This document shows positions 1 through 8,245 of a stretch of DNA of 64,000 bases, piece after piece. The position numbers and the translations under genes were made by a program. Source of the DNA: Thiocystis violacea (GTDB lineage Bacteria > Pseudomonadota > Gammaproteobacteria > Chromatiales > Chromatiaceae); assembly GCF_016583565.1 (NCBI RefSeq), contig NZ_NRRF01000005.1, forward strand, positions 98,825-162,824, in the 5' to 3' direction. Below the pieces are notes generated by a model, which did not search any database, was not told the origin of the DNA, and saw only the letters and a list, made by a program, of their open reading frames with translations. How positions within the stretch are numbered: the first letter of the stretch is position 1; the number at the start of each line of letters is the position of its first letter.

Positions 1-1270
1 TCAGGGCCGGCGTGAAGAACTGAACATCGTTGCGACCCTGCTGCTTGGCCTCGTACATGGCGCGATCGGCGTGGCGGATGAGGGTGTCGGCGTCGTCCCC
101 GTCACCTGGATAGAGGCTGACCCCGATACTCGCCGTGACCACCAGCGTCTGGCCCGATACGCGCATGGGCTCACTCAGCACAGTCAACAGCTTGCGTGCG
201 ACCCTGGCGACGTCCGGGGCGCTGGATTGGGCCTCGAGCAGGACCACGAACTCGTCGCCGCCGATGCGGGCCAGGGTGTCCGTCTCGCGCAGGACGCCCA
301 TCATGCGCCGGCTGGCCTCTCTGAGCAGCTCATCGCCGGCTGGGTGGCCGAGCGTGTCGTTGACGGTCTTGAAGCGATCCAGATCGATGAAGAGCAGCGC
401 GACGGTCTTGGATTCGCGCCGCCCGCCAGCAAGGGCGTGGCTCAACCGCTCATGGAAGAGACTGCGGTTGGGCAGTCCGGTCAGGGCATCATGATGGGCC
501 AGGAAGTCGATCTGCGCCTGCGCCGCCTTGGTGTTGCTGATGTCGCTGAAGATCTCAACGAAGTTGATGATCTCTCCCTGGTCATCGCGCACCGCGCTCA
601 AGGTGCTCCACTGGGGGTAGATCTCGCCGTTTTTGCGCCGATTCCAGAGCTCGCCGCGCCAGTGCCCAGCCTCGCTCAGGGCCGCCCACAGGTCGCGGTA
701 GAAGGACGCCGACTGACGGCCGGATTGCAGCAGCTTGGGGTTCTTGCCCAAGACCTCCGCCGCGGAGTAGCCGGTGATCGCCTCGAAGGCGGGATTGACC
801 GAGAGGATGCGCAACTGCGCATCCGTGACCAGGATCCCCTCCGCGGTGTGCTGAAAGGCGCGCTCGGCCAGCCGCAGCTGTGCCTGGGCCCGATCACGCT
901 CGCGCTGCAGGCGCTGCTGCTCCAGTGCCTGACGCACCGCCTCGCCGAGTCGGGCCGGACGGTCCTTGAGCACATAGTCGCTCGCGCCCTGGTGCATGGC
1001 CGCGATGGCGGCCTCTTCCCCGATGCCGCCGGAGACGATGATGAAGGGGATATCCAGATGACGCTCGCGCAAGAGTTCAAGTGCGCGCTGGCCGCTGAAG
1101 CTCGGCAGGTGCCAGTCGCAGAGAATGACATCCGGCCCCTTCTCCAAGGCGGCAATGTAGTCCGCCTCGGTCTGTACGCGCTGCCAGTCCAGCACGAACC
1201 CCTCGTCCGCCAGGCGCAGGGCCATCAGCTCGGCGTCGTGGGGCAGGTCTTCGACGATCAGCAGCTTCAT
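1..1270 (-). CDS. REC-PAS-GGDEF response regulator, 3' end outside window
   Basis: The reading frame begins at ATG 1270 and is still open at base 1, so the C-terminus is missing. Translation shows an N-terminal receiver domain (residues about 1-115, phospho-acceptor Asp52 in CDWHLP), a PAS domain (about 145-250) and a GGDEF domain (about 260-423) with an intact GGDEF signature and an RETD inhibitory site five residues before it. It is therefore predicted to make cyclic di-GMP under phosphorelay control. The visible end reads FFTPAL, the usual join to an EAL domain, so a GGDEF-EAL protein is likely but unseen. It lies 28 bp downstream of the single-domain receiver and is probably the output gene of the sensory operon that starts at 4783. 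Confidence 0.88.
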   Translation of the reverse strand, partial: MKLLIVEDLPHDAELMALRLADEGFVLDWQRVQTEADYIAALEKGPDVILCDWHLPSFSGQRALELLRERHLDIPFIIVSGGIGEEAAIAAMHQGASDYVLKDRPARLGEAVRQALEQQRLQRERDRAQAQLRLAERAFQHTAEGILVTDAQLRILSVNPAFEAITGYSAAEVLGKNPKLLQSGRQSASFYRDLWAALSEAGHWRGELWNRRKNGEIYPQWSTLSAVRDDQGEIINFVEIFSDISNTKAAQAQIDFLAHHDALTGLPNRSLFHERLSHALAGGRRESKTVALLFIDLDRFKTVNDTLGHPAGDELLREASRRMMGVLRETDTLARIGGDEFVVLLEAQSSAPDVARVARKLLTVLSEPMRVSGQTLVVTASIGVSLYPGDGDDADTLIRHADRAMYEAKQQGRNDVQFFTPAL

Positions 1271-1298
1271 GGGTCGCTCCCTCGCGTTCATAGCGCTG

Positions 1299-1748
1299 TC
1301 ATGGCGCTGTCAGTGGCGGCCCGGCATTGAGCGTGAGCCAGTAGTTCGCGATCTCGCGCACCACCTCCACGAAGCCGGCGAAGGACACGGGCTTGACGAG
1401 GTAGGAGTTGGCCCCGCTGTCGTAGGAGAAGACGCGGTCGCCCTCCTCCCGCGAGGATGTCAGGATAACGGTCGGAATCCGCTTCACCAGGGGCGCCTCC
1501 TTGATCTGACGCAGCACCTCGAAGCCGTCGATCCCCGGCATCTTCAAGTCGAGCAGGATGAGGTCCGGCAGCGGAAAGCGGTCGCGGTCGGCGTAGTGGC
1601 CGACGCCGAAGAGGTAGTCGAGCGCCTTGCGGCCATTCTCCGCGACCTCGATGCGGGTGGAGAGTTTGGCCTCACGGAAGGCGTCCAAGGTCAGCTCGAT
1701 GTCCATGCGGCTGTCGTCGACGATCAAGATGGTGGCGATACGGCTCAT
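1299..1748 (-). CDS. Rcp1-family single-domain response regulator
   Basis: A 149-residue stand-alone receiver. The acidic pocket (ILIVDDS), phospho-acceptor Asp67 (LLDLKMPG), the switch Thr/Ser (VILTSS) and Lys (VKPVSF) are all present. The insertion between strands 2 and 3 (GHYADRDRFPLPDL) is typical of Rcp1-type regulators, which partner phytochrome-like kinases. The start has a good ribosome site (AGGAG about 8 nt upstream), and the gene begins 13 bp after the stop of the upstream kinase, so the two are co-transcribed. The kinase's dimerisation motif is of the same phytochrome-like class, supporting a cognate pair. No output domain is present, so the effect must pass to another protein, perhaps the REC-PAS-GGDEF protein next door. 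Confidence 0.9.
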   Translation of the reverse strand: MSRIATILIVDDSRMDIELTLDAFREAKLSTRIEVAENGRKALDYLFGVGHYADRDRFPLPDLILLDLKMPGIDGFEVLRQIKEAPLVKRIPTVILTSSREEGDRVFSYDSGANSYLVKPVSFAGFVEVVREIANYWLTLNAGPPLTAP

Positions 1749-1761
1749 GCCCGTGCTCCTA

Positions 1762-3771
1762 TCATGCGGACTCAGTGGCGGCCGGCAGGGTCACGGTGAA
1801 CCGGCTCCCGGATCCGGGGCTGGATTCGACCCTGACCTCGCCATTCATGAGATGTGCCGCCTTGCTCACGATCGCCAGGCCGATGCCCGTGCCAGGATAG
1901 CTATCCTGATCGTGCAACCGCTGGAAGACCTTGAAGATCTTGTCGTGATAGGCGGAGTCGATGCCGATGCCCTGATCGGCCACGCTGAGCTGGATGTGGC
2001 TCCCATGACTCTCCGCCGCGATGGTGATGTCGGGCGCCTCATCGCCCCGACGATAGATCAGGGCATTGTCGAGCAGGTTGTTGAGCACCTGCCCGATGAG
2101 GGTCGGATCCCCGAGCGGCGTCGCCAGCGGCGCGAGCACCTGGATGCGGGCCCTGGTCTCGGCGATTCGCTCGCCGAAGGTGGACTGAAGCCCCTCGATG
2201 ATGGGCGCCAGCTCGACCGGGCGGAGTCGGATGGCACCCCGCCCCAGGCGCGAGTAGTCCAGCAGGTCGTCGATCAGGGTACCCATGTGGCTGCCCGCGT
2301 CGACCACGTTGTCAAGATAATGACGCCCCTCATCGTTGAGGGCATCACGGTGCCGGCGGGCGAGGATCTGGGCGAAGCCGGTGACCGCTCGCAGAGGCGC
2401 GCGCAGGTCGTGCGAGACGGAGTAGACGAAGGACTCCAACGCCTCGTTGGCGGCCTGAAGTTCCGCGGTACGGTCGCTCACGCGCTGCTCCAGCTCGGCA
2501 TTCAGCCGCAGGATCTCCTCTTCAGCCCCTTTGCGCTCGGTGATGTCGCGCCCGACACCGATGATGGCGGTCACCTGGCCCTGCCGGTCGGTGATTGCGG
2601 TATCCATCCAGCCGAGCCAACGCCAGCCGTTGATGGTCATGGCGCGCTGCTCCACGTAGGCGACATAGGGCGGCGCGAACAGCGCCTCTATCGCCTTGGC
2701 GGTGCTCGCCCGGTCGTCCTCGTGGACCAGCGGCATGAAGGTCTGGCCCAGTAGCTCGGCCTCGCTCTTGCCGAAGAGACGGCAATAGGAGGGGCTCACG
2801 AACTCGAAGCGACCCTCTGCACCGATCTTGACGACCAGGTCCATCTGGTTGTCGACCAGCAGCCGATACTTTTCCTCGCTCGCGCGCAAGGCCAGCTCGG
2901 CCTGCTTGCGCTGGGTGTTGTCCTGATAGATGGCGACGATCTCGCCGCCTGGGATCTTGAACACATAGTTTTCGAGCCAGAGCGAGAGAGGCGCGTCCTG
3001 GTAGAGACTGCTGGGATGATGCTCAGGCTCGCCGCTGCGCCAGACACGCTGAAAGACCGCGAACAGCCCCATGGATTCGACCGCCGGAAAGACCTCGCGC
3101 ACCAGGCGTCCGATGATCTGCGCCCTGGCGATGCCGCCGATCTGTTCGGCGGCGTGGTTGTATTCCTTGAATCTGAAATCCTCACCGTTCCCCACCACCT
3201 CATAGACCGCAACCCCGTCGCTCATGCTCTCGACCAGCCCGCGGTAGCGGGCCTCGCGCTCGCGCAGGGCCGACTCGGCCGCCTTCGCGTCTTCGAGCAC
3301 GCTCAAGAGGGCGCGTCGGGAGCGTTCGGCGCGATCGAGCGACTGCTGGATCGTAGTGTGAGCGGCACGGTTCTGGGCTTCGATGCGCTTACGCTCGGTG
3401 ATGTCCAGCACGAAGCCGAACAGCTCCGCGCCGTCGCCGTCGATGGCGTGGCCGTGTTCCCAAACCCACCGCTCCTGCCCACTCGCCGTGCGGATGCGGT
3501 ACTCCAGCTGGAAGTCGACGTCGTTTGTCAGTGCCTGCTGCACCTGTGCCCAGACGGCATCCCGATCATCCGGGTGAATCAGTTCCGCATAGCGCGGCCC
3601 GGTCTCCCCGACCAGCGCCTCCGGTGGATAACCCGTCAGGTCGTGGCAACCCGCGCTGACATAGGACAGGGTCCACTGTCTGTCATTGCGGCAACGGTAG
3701 AGCATGCCCGGAAGATGGGCCAAAAGGCTGTCGTAGAGACCCGCGCCCAAGGCGTCGGCGGCATCAGTCAT
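1762..3771 (-). CDS. Multi-PAS sensor histidine kinase, phytochrome-kinase type
   Basis: A 669-residue kinase without an obvious membrane segment, so probably cytoplasmic. It contains three PAS domains (roughly 10-130, 170-300 and 300-420, each ending in a DITERK-type or equivalent linker), a short coiled coil, a HisKA domain with the H-box YSVSHDLRAPL (His454), and a C-terminal ATPase domain with N-box NNLLDNAL and G-box GTGIGLAIV. The frame is open upstream to 4020, but that extra stretch is only a shadow of the neighbouring gene; ATG 3771 overlaps the previous stop by 8 bp, which suggests translational coupling. It is predicted to phosphorylate the Rcp1-type receiver downstream. The signal is unknown; no cysteine or chromophore site characteristic of a phytochrome GAF domain is present. 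Confidence 0.87.
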   Translation of the reverse strand: MTDAADALGAGLYDSLLAHLPGMLYRCRNDRQWTLSYVSAGCHDLTGYPPEALVGETGPRYAELIHPDDRDAVWAQVQQALTNDVDFQLEYRIRTASGQERWVWEHGHAIDGDGAELFGFVLDITERKRIEAQNRAAHTTIQQSLDRAERSRRALLSVLEDAKAAESALREREARYRGLVESMSDGVAVYEVVGNGEDFRFKEYNHAAEQIGGIARAQIIGRLVREVFPAVESMGLFAVFQRVWRSGEPEHHPSSLYQDAPLSLWLENYVFKIPGGEIVAIYQDNTQRKQAELALRASEEKYRLLVDNQMDLVVKIGAEGRFEFVSPSYCRLFGKSEAELLGQTFMPLVHEDDRASTAKAIEALFAPPYVAYVEQRAMTINGWRWLGWMDTAITDRQGQVTAIIGVGRDITERKGAEEEILRLNAELEQRVSDRTAELQAANEALESFVYSVSHDLRAPLRAVTGFAQILARRHRDALNDEGRHYLDNVVDAGSHMGTLIDDLLDYSRLGRGAIRLRPVELAPIIEGLQSTFGERIAETRARIQVLAPLATPLGDPTLIGQVLNNLLDNALIYRRGDEAPDITIAAESHGSHIQLSVADQGIGIDSAYHDKIFKVFQRLHDQDSYPGTGIGLAIVSKAAHLMNGEVRVESSPGSGSRFTVTLPAATESA

Positions 3772-4783
3772 GGTCGAGGCCTCCTTGCGCTGCCTCCGCA
3801 CGGGTGCTGGCATAGCGCGGCGCTCGCCCCAGCTCGGCCAGCAGTGTATTGACCTCCTGCTTGAGCGCCAGAATCCGCTCCTCGCGGCCGAGGACGACGT
3901 CGTGCCAGCGGCGCAGCTCATCGAGCTGCGCCTGAAGGGTGGCCTCGGCCTGGCGGCGCTCGGTGACATCCGTGGAGAAGATCTGGGCCAGGGGCTCTGC
4001 CCCGTCGGTACCCGCGACACAGTGGATCCGCGAGATCAGCCAGCGCTTACCCGTGGGAAAGCTCACCTCGTCTTCGTACTCGGTGGTGCGGCCGGTGTCG
4101 ATCGCCCGCCTCACACGATCGGCGTACTCATCTCCAAACTCATCATGAAGCGACTGGAAGCGCTTGCCGACGAAATCCTCGGGCTCGCCGCCGAAGAGAT
4201 GCGCGACCTTGCGGTTCATGAGTCGACACACGCCGTCACGATCGTAGACGGACAGCAGACCGTCCGCGCACTCGAACAACTGGCGGTAGCACGCCTCGCT
4301 GCGGCGCAGGGCGTCTTCCGTCGCCTTGCGCTCGGTGATGTCGTGACCAATGCCCAGAACGCCAATGAGCCGACCAACGGCGTCGTAAATGGGGGTCTTG
4401 GTGGTCTGCAACAGGACGCGGCGGCCGTCGTCGGCAAGGGTGATCCATTCCTCGTTGCACTTGGGTCCGCCAGCGGCGATGGCCTCGCGGTCATGGTCGC
4501 GGAAGAAATCGGCAAGCTCGTCGCCCACGAAATCGTGGTCTGTCCGACCGACGATCTGGGACTCCTTGGCGCCGAAGAATCGCTCGAAGGCCGGGTTGCA
4601 GGCGAGATAGAGCCCGTCGGGATCCTTCAGCCAAATGAGATCCGGGAGGGTGTCGATCAGGGTGCGCAGCCGACCCTCACTGGCCATCAAGGCGGCATCG
4701 ATCCGCGGCGGGTTGCTCAAGGAAGACACTCCAATTGTCCAAAACTGGTTGGGAACGGCAAGCCGCTGAACCAGGCGCCTCAT
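3764..4783 (-). CDS. PAS-only signalling protein with C-terminal coiled coil
   Basis: A 339-residue protein with two PAS domains (about 35-155, closing with DITERKATEDAL, and 160-280, closing with DVTERRQAEATL) followed by a charged coiled-coil tail. There is no kinase, GGDEF or other effector domain. The tail carries the pattern RRWHDVVLGRE..LALK.EVN.LLAELG, which I know as a recurrent ending of PAS proteins in sulfur-oxidising gammaproteobacteria. It overlaps the downstream kinase by 8 bp and is first in the operon, so it may be a detached sensor module that docks on that kinase. ATG 4783 was chosen; a TTG at 4720 with GGAG 8 nt upstream is a credible alternative start. Confidence 0.75.
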   Translation of the reverse strand: MRRLVQRLAVPNQFWTIGVSSLSNPPRIDAALMASEGRLRTLIDTLPDLIWLKDPDGLYLACNPAFERFFGAKESQIVGRTDHDFVGDELADFFRDHDREAIAAGGPKCNEEWITLADDGRRVLLQTTKTPIYDAVGRLIGVLGIGHDITERKATEDALRRSEACYRQLFECADGLLSVYDRDGVCRLMNRKVAHLFGGEPEDFVGKRFQSLHDEFGDEYADRVRRAIDTGRTTEYEDEVSFPTGKRWLISRIHCVAGTDGAEPLAQIFSTDVTERRQAEATLQAQLDELRRWHDVVLGREERILALKQEVNTLLAELGRAPRYASTRAEAAQGGLDHD

Positions 4784-5102
4784 GCGCCGCCGCTTCCCTC
4801 GTCAAGAACCATGCCCCCTCTCGAGCATGGGCGCTCACCGGCTCGTTCGCCCGACGCGGGGGCCTGGTCCGCCGCGAAGCGGGCCATCGACATGCCGCAA
4901 CCAACACGCAATGACCAGCGGAAAGCATACTGCAAGCGACCCGAACTGGGGAGCAGGCTCAGACGAACGCTCAGGCGCGCCGACAGCCTGCCTCAGTACC
5001 GCCGCCAGCGCCTGAGCCGTGCTGGCCTGATTTCTGCTTTTCACCTCGCAAAGGCCCAGACACCAGGGGCCAAGCCACTGACACCCGAATGGAAGGCCCA
5101 TC
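4784..5102. other. Divergent intergenic region without a recognised gene
   Basis: About 320 bp between the minus-strand sensory operon and the plus-strand MotA/ExbB-like gene. It must hold promoters for both directions. I see no RNA gene, repeat or convincing operator. The only clear signal is GGAAGG at about 5091-5096, the ribosome site of the plus-strand gene. Confidence 0.4.
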
Positions 5103-6197
5103 ATGTTCGAACTGATTGCCCTGGGCGTCGTGAAGGCGCTGGAAAGCATGGACTCCACCACCGTCACCGGACTCTTCGTTCTGGTGATGCTGGCCCTCTT
5201 CGGCCTCGCCCTGACGGGGATCCTGCGCCGGCGCGCCGTCGCCTTCTATCAGAGCACGCCCACGCTGCTCACCACCCTCGGCATCCTGGGCACCTTCCTC
5301 GGGATCGCCATCGGGCTCCTGGACTTCGATTCCAGCCGCATCGAATACAGCATTCCCCTGTTGCTGAACGGCCTCAAGCTCGCCTTCACCACCAGTATCG
5401 TCGGCATCCTGCTCTCCGCCTGTCTGCGACTGGTACTGGTCCTCGGGCGCGACGGCAGACAGGCGCGGCAGCCTGCGTCAGCCGCCGATGAATCCGCCGA
5501 AAACGTCAATCTCCTGACGCTCATCGTCCGTCAGACAGAGGTTGCGGACGCACAGTTGACGGCGACGCTCCAGCTCGGCGAGCAGGTGAGCCGCATGGAC
5601 GAGCGCTTGATCCAGACTCTGGAGCGTCAGCATCAGAGCCACCTGGCGGCGATGCAGGGCTTCGCGGAGCAGCTCAGCGAGATGGGCTCGCGCCAGCTGA
5701 TCGCCGCCCTGGAGTCCGTCATCCACGACTTCAACAGCAACCTCGGCGAGCAGTTCGGCGAGAACTTCCGCCGGCTCGACGGCGCCGTCGAGAAGCTCCT
5801 CGACTGGCAGGAGCAGTACCGCAGGCACATGGAAGGACTCGGCGAGCAGATCGATCACGCGATCGAGGGCATCGCCCGATCCCAGGACAGTCTGCAGGCA
5901 ATGACCCAGCAGGCACGCCAGATCTCCAGCCATGTCGAAGACCAGGAAGCCACCATGCTTGCCCTGCGCCGCGAGACCATGGAGCTGGAGGCCCTGCTCG
6001 GCAGCATCGCCGAGCTGCGCGACAAGGCCAAGCAGGCCTTCCCGGCCATCGACCAACGCCTGAACGCCATGTTGGAGAGCATCGAAAACGCGGTTCTCTC
6101 CGGACTGAGCACGCAGCAGCGGCTTGGGCAATACGGCATGGAGGGCGGCGCCTTTGGCGACGCCCGCAATGAGCGTCCAGCGAGGGCACAGGCATGA
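5103..6197 (+). CDS. MotA/TolQ/ExbB-like proton channel subunit (ZorA-like)
   Basis: A 364-residue inner-membrane protein. Three hydrophobic segments lie at about 18-38, 53-76 (STPTLLTTLGILGTFLGIAIG) and 88-115, followed by a roughly 245-residue hydrophilic, helical tail predicted to project into the cytoplasm. The motif LGILGTFLGIAIGLLDFD and the following LNGLKLAFTTSIVGI are the hallmarks of the MotA-related branch that includes ZorA of the Zorya phage-defence systems; the tail is shorter than in classical ZorA. It overlaps the next gene by 4 bp (ATGA), so the two are translated together and should form an ion-driven membrane motor. GGAAGG precedes ATG 5103. No flagellar, Tol or Ton genes lie nearby, so the powered partner is unknown. 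Confidence 0.75.
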   Translation: MFELIALGVVKALESMDSTTVTGLFVLVMLALFGLALTGILRRRAVAFYQSTPTLLTTLGILGTFLGIAIGLLDFDSSRIEYSIPLLLNGLKLAFTTSIVGILLSACLRLVLVLGRDGRQARQPASAADESAENVNLLTLIVRQTEVADAQLTATLQLGEQVSRMDERLIQTLERQHQSHLAAMQGFAEQLSEMGSRQLIAALESVIHDFNSNLGEQFGENFRRLDGAVEKLLDWQEQYRRHMEGLGEQIDHAIEGIARSQDSLQAMTQQARQISSHVEDQEATMLALRRETMELEALLGSIAELRDKAKQAFPAIDQRLNAMLESIENAVLSGLSTQQRLGQYGMEGGAFGDARNERPARAQA

Positions 6198-6961
6198 GCG
6201 CACTCCTCGCCCCCTTCCGCACCACCGCGGCGGCCCCGGAGGACGACAGCCATTGGCTGGTGGTCTCCGACCTCATGGCGACCCTGATGATGATCTTCCT
6301 CTTCCTGTCGGTGCTCTACATGGCCCAGGTCGAGCGCACCCATCTGGTGGAGACCGAAGTCAGAACGACCGCCGCCGAGTCGCGACAGGCCATCTATCGC
6401 GCCCTGGACGATGAATTTCGCGACGACCTGCCGCGTTGGAACGCCGAGTTGGTCGAGGCCACGCTGACGCTGCGCTTCCGCGAGCCTGACGTGCTCTTCG
6501 ATCGCAGCTCGTCGCGAATCAAGCCCGAGTTCGAGGCGATCCTGCGCGACTTCCTGCCGCGCTACCTCGCCCAGCTCAGCGCCTTCGAGGGCGTCATCCG
6601 CGAGATCCGGATCGAAGGCCATACGTCGAGCGAATGGAGTGCCGACACAACGCCGCTGCAGGCCTACTTCCTCAACATGGATCTGAGCCAGCAACGCACG
6701 CAGGCGGTACTGAAATTCGCCTATGGCCTGGAGGGACTGGCGGGCGAGACCTGGTTCCGGGATCGCGTCGCCGCCGTCGGACTCTCCTCCTCGCGACTGG
6801 TCTACGACCGTGACGGGCATGAAGACGCCGAGGCCTCGCGCCGGGTCGAGTTCAGCGTCCTGACGAATTTCGAATCCAAGCTCTTGGAACCGATCCGGCT
6901 GAAGACCACCGCGGGACAGGCACCCGAGACGCTGAAACCACAGCTTGCGTCGGGCCAATAG
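6194..6961 (+). CDS. MotB/OmpA-like motor subunit (ZorB-like)
   Basis: A 255-residue protein with one N-terminal membrane segment (about 27-46) and a periplasmic OmpA/MotB-like peptidoglycan-binding domain (about 75-235). Asp26 at the membrane edge (VVSDLMATLMM) occupies the place of the proton-accepting Asp of MotB. In the C-terminal domain the sequences RIEGHTSSE, LSQQRTQAVLKF and ASRRVEFSV match the peptidoglycan-binding core of the OmpA family. Its start overlaps the end of the MotA/ExbB-like gene by 4 bp. The pair fits the ZorA-ZorB arrangement, but no ZorC, ZorD or ZorE follows: the next gene is an HDOD protein on the other strand. A palindromic repeat begins 10 bp after the stop. Confidence 0.75.
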   Translation: MSALLAPFRTTAAAPEDDSHWLVVSDLMATLMMIFLFLSVLYMAQVERTHLVETEVRTTAAESRQAIYRALDDEFRDDLPRWNAELVEATLTLRFREPDVLFDRSSSRIKPEFEAILRDFLPRYLAQLSAFEGVIREIRIEGHTSSEWSADTTPLQAYFLNMDLSQQRTQAVLKFAYGLEGLAGETWFRDRVAAVGLSSSRLVYDRDGHEDAEASRRVEFSVLTNFESKLLEPIRLKTTAGQAPETLKPQLASGQ

Positions 6962-6970
6962 AGACAGATC

Positions 6971-7124
6971 GGTAGGATGGGCAAAGTCCGCGCTCCGGGC
7001 GTGAATGCCGTCCCAGCGCTGCGCGGACGTGCCCATCTTGCAAGGCTCTGAGCTGGGATGATGGGCACGCCCGTCGAGCTTGAGTGCTCCGAAAGAAGCT
7101 CATCGCGCGGGCTTTGCCCATCCT
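6971..7124 (+). repeat. Palindromic dispersed element, copy A (~154 bp)
   Basis: The ends are inverted repeats: GGTAGGATGGGCAAAG at the left and CTTTGCCCATCC at the right. The interior carries GACGTGCCCATCTTGCA and GATGATGGGCACGCCCGTC. The same arrangement recurs at 17426-17582 (inverted) and 24667-24822. It carries no reading frame of note and sits immediately downstream of the ZorB-like gene. A non-autonomous, MITE- or REP-like element is the likeliest reading. Confidence 0.75.
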
Positions 7125-7146
7125 CTCATCGCCAAAGCGAATCCCT

Positions 7147-8019
7147 TCAATCCGCCAGACTGGGGTTGCGCAGGGCCTCCACCGCCAACACCTGCTGCTG
7201 CGCCGTATCGATGATCTCCAGCAGCACCTCGGTGGAAACGCCGAGCTGTGTCAGGACCTGGGGCTCGATGGGTGGGGCGTCACGCAGATCCCTGGAATCC
7301 AGCTCCGCGAGGTGGGCCAAGGTGTTGGCGACATGGACCAGCCCGACCGGGAGCCTGAATTCCTCCGGCGCGGCCAGTGGCGCATGGTGATAGTGCAGAC
7401 AGGCGCAGAGGCTCTCCGGCAGGCCCCAATGCTCGGCGAGCGCGGCCCCCAACTCGGCGTGGTCGAAGCCCAGCTCCGAGCGCTCGGCATCCTGAGGCGA
7501 GACCGAGGCCGGCTCGCTCAGGCTGGCGAGGAAGGCCTTGTGTGCCGCCTCGGGCTCCTGGGTGAAGAGGATGAGAAGCCCCAGGTCATGCAGCAGTCCG
7601 CCGAGGAAGACGTTCCCCGCATGGGATGGCGATACCCGCTCCGCCAGGAGGCGGGCGATGGTCGCGCAGTATGAGGAATGCCGCCAGAACAGCTCGAGCG
7701 GCAAGAGGGTTTGGGTCGGCAGCCGATCCGATGCCTGGGTCACGGCACCCGCAATCACCAGGCGGCGCAAATGATCTCGCCCCAGCAGCATGATGGCGCG
7801 CTCGACCGAGTCGACCGTGCGCGCCGGCGCGAACGCCGGGCTGTTGGCCAAGCGAAGCAGGATGGCGACCAGGGCCGGATCCTGCGCCAGGACATTGGCG
7901 ATCTGAGCCTGACTGCTGTTGGGGTTGTCCAGCAACCGCAGGATCTCGCCGACCACCCGAGGGATGGCGAGCAAGCGCCCGGTTTTCTTGATCAGCGCTT
8001 CAAGAGGTGGTGATGACAC
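7147..8019 (-). CDS. HDOD domain signalling protein
   Basis: A predicted 290-residue cytoplasmic protein made almost entirely of one HDOD domain (about 5-210). The conserved opening (LLAIPRVVGEILRLLDNP), the central IMLLGRDHLRRLVIAGAV and the helix VFLGGLLHDLGLLILF are clear. HDOD proteins are degenerate HD-domain relatives that act as regulatory scaffolds, often with c-di-GMP or chemotaxis circuits; enzymatic activity is not expected. The frame is open to 8178, but the extra N-terminus is Arg-rich and unlike the family; GTG 8019, with GGGAG 10 nt upstream, fits better. A second HDOD gene lies 226 bp upstream on the same strand, which may share regulation. Confidence 0.8.
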   Translation of the reverse strand: MSSPPLEALIKKTGRLLAIPRVVGEILRLLDNPNSSQAQIANVLAQDPALVAILLRLANSPAFAPARTVDSVERAIMLLGRDHLRRLVIAGAVTQASDRLPTQTLLPLELFWRHSSYCATIARLLAERVSPSHAGNVFLGGLLHDLGLLILFTQEPEAAHKAFLASLSEPASVSPQDAERSELGFDHAELGAALAEHWGLPESLCACLHYHHAPLAAPEEFRLPVGLVHVANTLAHLAELDSRDLRDAPPIEPQVLTQLGVSTEVLLEIIDTAQQQVLAVEALRNPSLAD

Positions 8020-8245
8020 GCGTGCTTGACTCCCAATCCCAAGAACCGAACGGCCTCGTCTGCCGGTATCGGATCGCACCCGACGGGGTCGATCCTGGCT
8101 CGGATCGCGCGAGAGACGATGCGAGCAGGCGACGAAGAAAGACGCGCGAACCCTGAGTTCCCGCGCCGAGACGGGCACTCCACCCGCGGTGCGACGGACG
8201 CCCGGTCGCGGCGGGGCGCCGCTCCCACTGATCGACCATCGCCAA

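Noticed and set aside
71..1330. A plus-strand 419-residue protein
   Set aside because: It is the antisense shadow of the REC-PAS-GGDEF gene, whose domains are unambiguous on the minus strand.
5103..8019. A complete Zorya defence system
   Set aside because: Only ZorA- and ZorB-like genes are present. The flanking genes encode PAS and HDOD proteins, with no helicase, ZorC-like or nuclease gene.
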